A stretch of DNA of 64,000 nt from Clytia hemisphaerica (Eukaryota; Cnidaria; Hydrozoa; Leptothecata; Clytiidae): contig CACVBU010000535.1 in assembly GCA_902728285.1 (NCBI GenBank), forward strand, positions 724,092 to 788,091, read 5' to 3'. A program made the position numbers and the translations under genes. The notes beneath the pieces are model-generated. The model was not told where the DNA came from. It did not search any database and saw only the letters and a program-made list of their open reading frames with translations. Of the stretch, positions 57,054-64,000 are shown one piece after another. The first letter of the stretch is position 1; the number at the start of each line of letters is the position of its first letter.

Positions 57054-59513
57054 TTAACCGGAACTAAAATACTGAAAAACGCGCGCAAAATTATGAGATG
57101 TTTGCCCAACTTCCTTATGCGTTGAAGCTATGAATGCCATCCTCGGAAGCTTTAGGCTTCCTGCGATGGCAACAAAGTCAATTTTTTCAGAATCAGATTT
57201 TCTATAAAAGGCAAAAAACCAACCTCCTTTGTTTTCAGAAAACATTTCATTAATGTTTTGAAAACAAATTTTTTCAGGATTTAAATCATCAATGTAAATC
57301 CATTTATTCTCAATAAATATACCACATGCAAAATGGGCACCACAATTCCTTACAATGGCATGTAATGTGTAGCTATTTTCTTTTACTATAATCTCCTCAA
57401 AAAATCTACAATTGTTTATACATACTGTTGTAGAGGCCCCCCCAGTCGACCCTCAATTCACGTATTCACGCACAAAATTTTGCCAATTCACGTATTCACG
57501 AGCAAAAAAAACGCTTTTCACGTTCACGCACCAATTTTGCTTCTACATCTTTGGTTAAAACGATTGTGACCTTATTGGGCTAAACATGACCTTTTTGTGT
57601 TTTTTTTAAGCAGTTTGACCTATTCTTATGCCAAACATTTTTGCCAATATGAAGTTTTTTGCAATTTTGTAACCTTATTCTCGATAACGTCGACCTTTTA
57701 AGGCATCTTTTACAGCTATTTGAGCTTCAGTAAAGCAATGTTTTAGGTCTGCCGCGCCAAAGTTACAAAGAACTACCCCTCTGGCGTAGGGTGGGCTTTC
57801 GGTGTGGGGTTTTCTTCCTTGCAGAACCGTAGGAAGTCTTTTTTAATTTTAAATCGAGGTTGGGCCAATCATTGTTTAAGAAGCCGTAGACTTCAACACA
57901 AGCTTAGTACAACCAGAGGACTCTAATTCCAATTCTCGACCCCTATCTCATGGAAGGAAATGTATGGAAAACAACAACGCGAGCGAAGCGAGCACAACAT
58001 TTTTCGACAATTTTCGCTCTTTTATGACTGAAAAACGGCCTTAATATGCTATTGTTAGCCAAGTATGCCTTGTTTTGTCACACAATTCTTTTAAAAATCT
58101 TTGATTTTATTTTATTTAGCACTGACCATTTGTTGGTAAATATCTGGTAGGGCGAGCGACGTACCTGCCGTACCCGGTGCGGTGTTCCAAGAGTTTCACC
58201 CAAGAGAAAACTTAGAAATTTAGAATGCCTAGATTGCTTGAAAACGCATCATGTACATCATTATCTGTAAGAATTATTCTTTAATTCTTCGATGCTGCAT
58301 GCATATAAGATTGTATTGTAGTAACAATATAAGTGACGACCATTATTAAACGCTGACGGAGGAAATTTTCTAGACTGTTTTGTTTTGGCTAAAAACGCTT
58401 TCGTTGGATGCAGTATTTGCACACAAAAATTGTCATTAAAAATGAAAAAATACGCCCTCAGAAAAATAACGAAAATATTTATTTAGATATCTTTGATGAT
58501 TTTAATATTATAAAGTTTTGATTATTTACAATGACTTTACCATGACAATAAGTTGATATGACAATAAGTTAATCCAAGACTATGCGAGCGAAGCGAGCAA
58601 GAAAACTTTACAGATTTAGGTCTTAGATTTGTAGAGTTTCCTTGTGTTTTCTATAATGATTTGCTTTTCACGTTCACGTTGAAAATCTCGATTCACGAAT
58701 TCACAGTGGAAAAATCTTATTTTCACGGTCACGCTGATATCTCAATTCACGTATTCACGCGCTAAAAAAATCCAATTCACGTATTCACGTCAGAAAAAAG
58801 GCTCATTCACGTGTCACGCCAGCCCCTGGGGGAGCCCCGTTGTACAGAGTTCTATAAGAAGAAAAATAGGCAAATTGACAACTTGAATCTGTGCTGGTAT
58901 GTTGACAGAGCAAGAATCACAATTAATTTCTGAGCTTGGATTAAGAGAATTTGATACACAGTTTGGCCACAAACTTGCATCAACTAAAATCTCTGGATAT
59001 AAAAAATGCGAAAGAAGACTGACAATGCTACCCGTTTCTCTTTGTTCCTTCTCACTACCACAACTATTACAAGTACCCTGAATTACAAAACTTGTTTCAA
59101 AAACATGTCTCTCTTCTTCTGATAATTCTTTGAAAATATTACTTCCAAAAATCTCTTGAAACTCTGCGTCGCTATTTCTTCTCACAAAAAGGTACCACAC
59201 AATTTTCAATAATCTTAGACCATACCGGTTCCCTAATTTCATCCAGCAGTCGAAAAGCATTACTTTTCATATCGTAATCTTCAAGTGAAATTTCCATTGA
59301 TCCACTTAATTGAAGCAGCTTAAAAAAATCACTTGATTTTTCATATGATACTTTAGCTTTCATTTCTGGAAGAAGCAAGCGGTAACATATTTCAAGAAAG
59401 CAATCAACAGCGCAAGAATAGGTACGACTGCCAGTTGTCCTGCTTGAATTTCGGAAATGTGCAACATTCAATGCAGTGTCTAGATTAAATCGCAAAGTCT
59501 TCCTCTGCCATAC
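57054..59513 (-). pseudogene. Ubiquitin-specific-protease-like coding remnant, frame-broken and split by a transposon
   Basis: Reading the minus strand, an acceptor-like tttttcacag at about 59514 opens a frame with a Cys-box-like SCAVDCFLEICY (near 59405). The frame changes near 59180, then continues with a zinc-ribbon-like pair (TCNSCG and NCDSCS, near 59070 and 58905) up to 58845. A 1.4-kb transposon follows. The frame resumes at 57432 with a His-box-like part: YTLHAIVRNCGAHFACG, then KWIYIDDLNP, ending in TAA at 57054. The order Cys box, CxxC pairs, His box is that of C19/USPL1-like peptidases. Several such proteins are carried by large DNA transposons, so it may not be a host gene. Family assignment is from motif order only. 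Confidence 0.5.
57433..58838. mobile_element. 1.4-kb DNA transposon with GTTGTA duplication and CACGTATTCACG repeats
   Basis: Ends GAGGCCCCCCCAG and CTGGGGGAGCCCC are imperfect inverses; GTTGTA is duplicated at 57427-57432 and 58839-58844. Subterminal parts carry many copies of attcacgtattcacg and ttcacgttcacg in the same orientation at both ends (57461-57535 and 58667-58815). gcgagcgaagcgagca occurs at 57979 and 58584. No transposase frame seen, so non-autonomous; superfamily unclear (6-bp duplication). Confidence 0.8.
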
Positions 59514-59964
59514 TGTGAAAAATCTTCAAATTATTTTAGGAGCAAAAAGCAAAAAATGTAATTACAGTTGACACTGTCTAATTTGACGTTCTACTATTTG
59601 ATAAGCCCGTTTTGGATAAAAATTTGAAGTCACTTTAAAGGTTTTGAAAAACCACTCTCTTATTTGATTTCTAGTAACAAAAAAATGCCAGATATTTTGA
59701 AATTCAAATGTTCGATTTTGTTGCGTTCAAATTAGAAACTCAAAATTTGACTCCTCAAATATTGCAAATATCAAAGATTTCTTCCAAAAAACTTATATAA
59801 ATTTTCAGCAAGATCTTCGGTTATTGTACTGATTCGACGTTCAAAAACCAATCGTAATAATCAACCTTCGCTTGTAATGTAATGTAATAGTTTATTTCAA
59901 GTTGACGAACAGGTAGCAACAAAGGCTAATAAAAGTCAACGCTACTTTACAATTTGTAAGGTGA

Positions 59965-60549
59965 TTACAAAAAGCCAACACCTTCAATATAGGTTCGGCA
60001 GTTTCTACACGGGCATGATGTAGGCCTCCATTGCTTAATCTTTTCCTTAAAAATACTAAGATCAACTATATCTCTATACTCACCCGGAATTAATTCCCAA
60101 ACTTTTGGCCCTAAAAATGAAAGTGACTCTGAACCGTGAAAAACAGAGTTTATTTCTCTTGATCTGAAGTAAGGCGTTTTGCGATTTACTTTGATATTTT
60201 CATCATGTTTGAAAATTTCTTTAGTTAGATCTGATATGTTATTTTTACATTTGAAAAGTTCTATTGCTAACAACTGAAGATTTTTATGGTGGAATTTGAT
60301 GGCACCGTCTTTCTCTAAAAGCTGCTCAAAAGTAGATGTATGATCAGAATACACTATCCTCAAACATCTTTCGTGGAGGTGATTTATTTTTTGATCTAGC
60401 CTGCGAACATGAAACATCCAGACAAGCGAACAATAATTGAATTGACTTCGAAAGAAGGCATTCATGAGCCTTTGTTTTTTCTTTTGATTTATGTACGGTG
60501 CTACCCTCGCAAGTGCACTGATTTTCTGGCTAGCTTTCTTATAAATCAT
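59965..60549 (-). pseudogene. LINE reverse transcriptase, C-terminal part
   Basis: 194 open codons including the conserved thumb/connection segment (FNYCSLVWMFH, LHERCLRIVY) and the typical terminal block (FLGPKVWELIP, FKEKIKQW, CPCRNCRTYI). It ends at its natural stop about 90 bases before the 3' tail. The frame is interrupted upstream near 60550-60600. Confidence 0.85.
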
Positions 60550-61787
60550 GTTAATGTGTGGCTCAAAAGTCAGACAGTTGTCAAAAGTTAATCCTAGGAT
60601 CTTGCCTGAGTTGCTGTTAAAGATGCGTTCATTCTGTATAGTAATGAAGATTCTTTGCTGGTATTGTTAGCTATCAACTCAGACTTGTCTGCATTTCCTT
60701 TCATTTGATTTTGGGTTATCCATTCAAAAGATGATAGCAGCTCCATTCGAGAGCTCCTCACCAACCTGTTCCCAAGAGTCAGCTATCACAAAAGGTGTTG
60801 TATCGTCTGCATAATTCAGTACATTTCTATTTTCAAGAAAGTAGAACAAATCTCTCATGTAGATGTTAAATAGTAGCGGCCCTAGAATGGATCCTTGGGG
60901 AACACCTACTTTAACATTATGCCAGGTACTGTAATGGTCGCCAATTTTTCGTTCTTTGCTTTCTATCTGATAGATAGGCTGCTATGAGACCTAAGGCACT
61001 CCTTGAAAATCCGTATGCTTCAAGTTTAGCAATCAATAGTTCGTGCGAGATGCAGTCGAAAGCTTTTGATAAGTCAATGAGTAGCGCTGCAAACTTTTTT
61101 TTTCATCTGTAGCTTTCTTCCAAATTTAGTCATGACTAAAAGTGGAGTTGTGTACTCATTCCTTTTCTATATCCAAATTGTCTATTGCTCAAAATGTTGT
61201 TAAAGTAGGTTGAGACTTGGGTATGTATGACTTTTTCATAAATTTTGACAGAACTGGGAGAATACTCACCGGTCTGGAAGTTGCCCTTGTCATTCTTTGA
61301 ACCTTTTCTCTTATACACAGGTGTTATATCAGCAAGTTTCAATTCTTTTGGAAAAGAGTTTGACTCGAATGACGCATTTATTTCTGAGCACAAAAACTCG
61401 GAAAACATATCACAATTATCCTTTATGATTTTCACTGGAATATCTGAGCTTGGCTTATTTAGATACTCAGTTTTCTTGATTTCAGTGACACTTGGGTGTT
61501 GTCTATATTTCTGAATACAAATTTCAGTATGATTATTTGTTTCGTCAAATGCAACATAGGGAGGCTCAGGCAAGTCTAGTTTTGATATTATTTGGCCATA
61601 ATAGTCATTGAATATTTGAGCTATGTTTCTCGTCATTTATGATCTTTTCTTTATCCACTAAGGTATAACTCTTATTGTTTGAACCTTTATTTGAAAACAA
61701 TGGTTGTACAGTTTTCCAAAACTTTTTGTTATCAGTTATGTTGGAATCTTTAAGGTTGGCAAAGTAATCTTTCTTAGTCCTCCTCAA
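60550..61787 (-). pseudogene. LINE reverse transcriptase, palm and fingers
   Basis: From 61787 the frame reads the linker (KKFWKTVQPLFSNKG), the fingers (LKLADITPVYKRKGS) and the region up to FGYRKGMSTQ at about 61140. Beyond frame changes near 61130 and 60950, motif A (DLSKAFD, about 61060), the PQGSILGPLLF block (about 60880) and the catalytic YADD (60802-60813) can still be read. Small compensating indels near 61265 show decay. Inactive as it stands. Confidence 0.8.
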
Positions 61788-62260
61788 TAGCGATAAGCAA
61801 AAATTTTTTTTGTCTGTTGTATTTTGTTTTGTTTTCGTGTGTTTTATTGTTATAGTACAGGTTCTTGAGTTTGGATCTTATCATGATGGCTTTTCTCATA
61901 TCTCTATTTTATAAAAGGCATATTATTACCTCTAACCGTTTTATATTTAAAAGGAGCTTGTTTGTCTAGTTCTTCTATGATACATTTTATTTTTGATTTC
62001 AAATTCACTGTTATCACTATTGAAGATCAGATCTAGTTTCATGCGAAAAGTATCACTGTTGAATGTCCTGTAAGATCGGTATCTGATGTTTTTCGGTGGC
62101 AATTTCTTAAGTTTTCATTTAGGATTATCAGAGTCATCTTGTGAAAGTCGATATTCCAGTGGTAAAGTGTAAGCAGTTTCTGAAAATGATTTGGCTTATT
62201 GTAAGCATATGGTCAATGCAAGTTGGCCTATCAGGATTTTAAAACAGGTTGGTGAGTTAA

Positions 62261-63199
62261 TCATAGCTTGAGATTCAACCCCTCACAAAAATCAACCAAA
62301 GGCTGATTCTCAATTTCGCAATTCAAGTCTCCTACAACCAGAATGTTGTTATAATCGATATCTATCGCATCTATGCTAATTTGCAGCTTTTCTAGGTGCT
62401 CGTTGATGTTATTTAAATGTGGGTTATAAGAACAACATATCAGCCATTTTTGTTTATTAATTGTTACCTTAACAAACATGCCTTCATACGTATTTTCAGA
62501 TCTTATTAACTTAGATGGTAATCCAATTCTTACATAAAGCAAAAGTCCCCCACCTCCATCGTTTTTAGGTCTATCCAAACGATGCGGTTCCTCAAAACCT
62601 TCTATTTCAAACTGATTAGTTGTGAAATTATCGTTCAATTTGGTTTCAGAAACCAAAAGTATATCTAGATTTCCTGATACTATAGCTGATAAATTTTCAA
62701 TTTTATTCCTTATTGAGTTGAGATTTAGTTGACCAATAAGTATTTTCTTACAGTTTTGCTTACGAAGATCTTTAAGCTTTTCAAGTTCAAGCTCTCTATT
62801 AAGCATTGGAGAATCTACATCATACCTGTGCATGTTGTCTTCTTGCTGCTCCTGTCCGACTCGCTGTTCCTGTACGTCTCGTTGTTCATGTCCGTCTCGT
62901 TGTTCATGTCCTTCTTGTTGTTCATGTACGTCTCGTTGTTCATGTCCGTCTCGTTGTTCATGTCCGTCTTGTTGTTCATGTCCGTCTTGTTGGTGAATCA
63001 ATGTGATGTCAAAGTTTGTGCTTGCTTTGTCATTGGTTTGTGGTATGTTATCAGTTGTTGGTGATGTTTTGTGTTCGGGTAATGTATCGTCTATTTTTGT
63101 TGTTTCTTTATTTTTATCTAATTGTTTGTTTGCAGTAACAGATATTACTGACGTTGGCTTTTTGGAAACTTCTTGATGTAGTATCCGTTTTTGGATCAC
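62261..63199 (-). pseudogene. LINE endonuclease domain with a repetitive spacer
   Basis: The C-terminal half is an APE-type endonuclease: start GQLNLNSIRNKI, catalytic VSETKL (Glu), GGGGLLLYVR and VVGDLNC near the end. Before it lies a spacer of about ten variants of the five-residue repeat HEQQDG/HEQRD (62866-62995 on the DNA), an expanded 15-bp minisatellite inside the frame. After 62261 the frame is lost until 61787. It would nick target DNA for target-primed reverse transcription. Confidence 0.85.
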
Positions 63200-63920
63200 C
63201 TCGGACTCTATGTGCTACTGCAGATGATTCGGAGTTGAGATGTTTTGCTTTTTCCGTCCATTCTTTAAGGACAGACCTTTCTGTTGGTGTTAGGTCTTCC
63301 GTTATGCTGATTCCTTTATATTCCTCGTTATCTTTCAGTGCGGATAGGTTGCGCAGAACTGTCATCTTTTCTTTTTCTGTACCAAGCACAACTTTAATTG
63401 GTCGTTTTTTTATCGTTGGCTTGACTACCGATTCTTGAGATGGCTCTCATGTTTGGTTTTGGTATTTTGATCGTTTCAATTAGGGTATCAACAAAGGCTC
63501 TGTCAGTGATTTCTGTTGTTCAGGCGTATTTTCAGTTACTCCATGATGATGATGTTTTCGATCGATTATCATGATCTCGCTTCTCTTTCATTTCCTCATA
63601 CCTAGCTTCTTTAACGATTGTTTTTTAAGCCATCCCGGAGTGGAGGCTTTGGTAGCACTAGCATAGGTTTTGACTTCAGTCACCTTATCCTCTACTTTTG
63701 TTAGTGATGACTGGATTTCTTGAAGGATCGAAGTTTTGATACTTTCTCCTAGGGTGTCGATTTGTTCTTTAATTTTTTTTTCGAAGTCATCTACAGTGTA
63801 CGAATCGTTTTCTAGGCTCTTATTCTTTGTTTTAAGAGTTTTCACTTTCTTTTGGTATTCTTTGATCGATTGATCACGCTCGTGTATGATATTTTTCAAA
63901 TTTTCTTGGTCGCTCTCCAT
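63114..63920 (-). pseudogene. LINE ORF1-like region
   Basis: 63588-63920 encodes a charged coiled coil (LKNIIHERDQSIKEYQKKVK) ending YASATK; 63114-63389 encodes a block with LSALKDNEEYKGISITED and VRGDPK, typical of the C-terminal part of LINE ORF1-like proteins in cnidarians. Further upstream (63930-64000) another frame has CSNC, perhaps the end of a zinc-finger region. The frames are not joined, so the region is decayed. Confidence 0.7.
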
Positions 63921-64000
63921 ACATAACGATTCTATATTTTTTGAGATGTCTACACAGTTTGAGCAGATGAAGGTTGCTTTGTTGCGTTTCAGGGTTTGAT

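Larger units (their letters stand above)
59874..64000 (-). mobile_element. Non-LTR retrotransposon (CR1/L2-like), 5' part beyond the window
   Basis: The minus strand reads an ORF1-like coiled coil, an ORF1 C-terminal part, an endonuclease, a reverse transcriptase and a 3' end with AATAAA (near 59901) and a short TTACA-type tail (gtaatgtaatgtaatag at 59876). Several frame changes break it. The 5' end is not reached. Endonuclease type (APE) and RT order exclude LTR elements. Confidence 0.9.

Overview
The window looks like AT-rich eukaryotic, very probably cnidarian, nuclear DNA. The evidence is an intron-split astacin metalloprotease with a C-terminal ShKT domain (an arrangement known from hydrozoans and anemones), two relics of divergent rhodopsin-like receptors, a BEL/Pao retrotransposon, a non-LTR retrotransposon of CR1/L2-like type, and a dense carpet of miniature inverted-repeat elements. 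Nothing is bacterial: there are no operons and long reading frames occur only in transposons. The species cannot be told from the sequence.

Layout. 0-4.4 kb: non-coding, with a 1,123-bp tandem duplication whose copies differ at one base. 4.4-13 kb: a Harbinger-type miniature element (TSD TAA) split by an 8-kb BEL/Pao retrotransposon with TG...CA LTRs, TSD AAGGG and gag, protease, RT, RNase H and integrase, but broken in frame twice. 13-20 kb: two long fold-back elements, nested TA-type MITEs and decayed exons of an unrecognised gene. 20-25 kb: tandem repeats, including eight units of about 150 bp, and a 260-bp MITE whose unoccupied counterpart lies 0.48 kb away. 25.7-33.6 kb: two families of short structured repeats (about 80 and 115 bp), one partly in tandem, within a diverged segmental duplication. 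34-48 kb: many MITEs with readable target-site duplications (TTAA, TA, TAA, 9 bp), two receptor relics, and the 5' part of an unrecognised minus-strand gene whose third exon carries a palindromic MITE.

50-55 kb: the best host gene, an eight-exon minus-strand astacin. Its exons keep frame exactly (849 nt, 282 residues plus stop), with a TATA box in front and a poly(A) signal behind; its introns hold a tRNA-derived SINE and several MITEs. 57-59.5 kb: a minus-strand ubiquitin-protease-like coding remnant cut by a 1.4-kb transposon. 59.9-64 kb: the 3' part of a minus-strand LINE running off the window end.

Only the astacin gene, the unrecognised gene at 46.3-47.2 kb and perhaps a few single exons look like host coding sequence. 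The rest is transposon-derived, and nested insertions and target-site duplications give a relative insertion order at several places. All calls are from reading the sequence; no search or folding was run.
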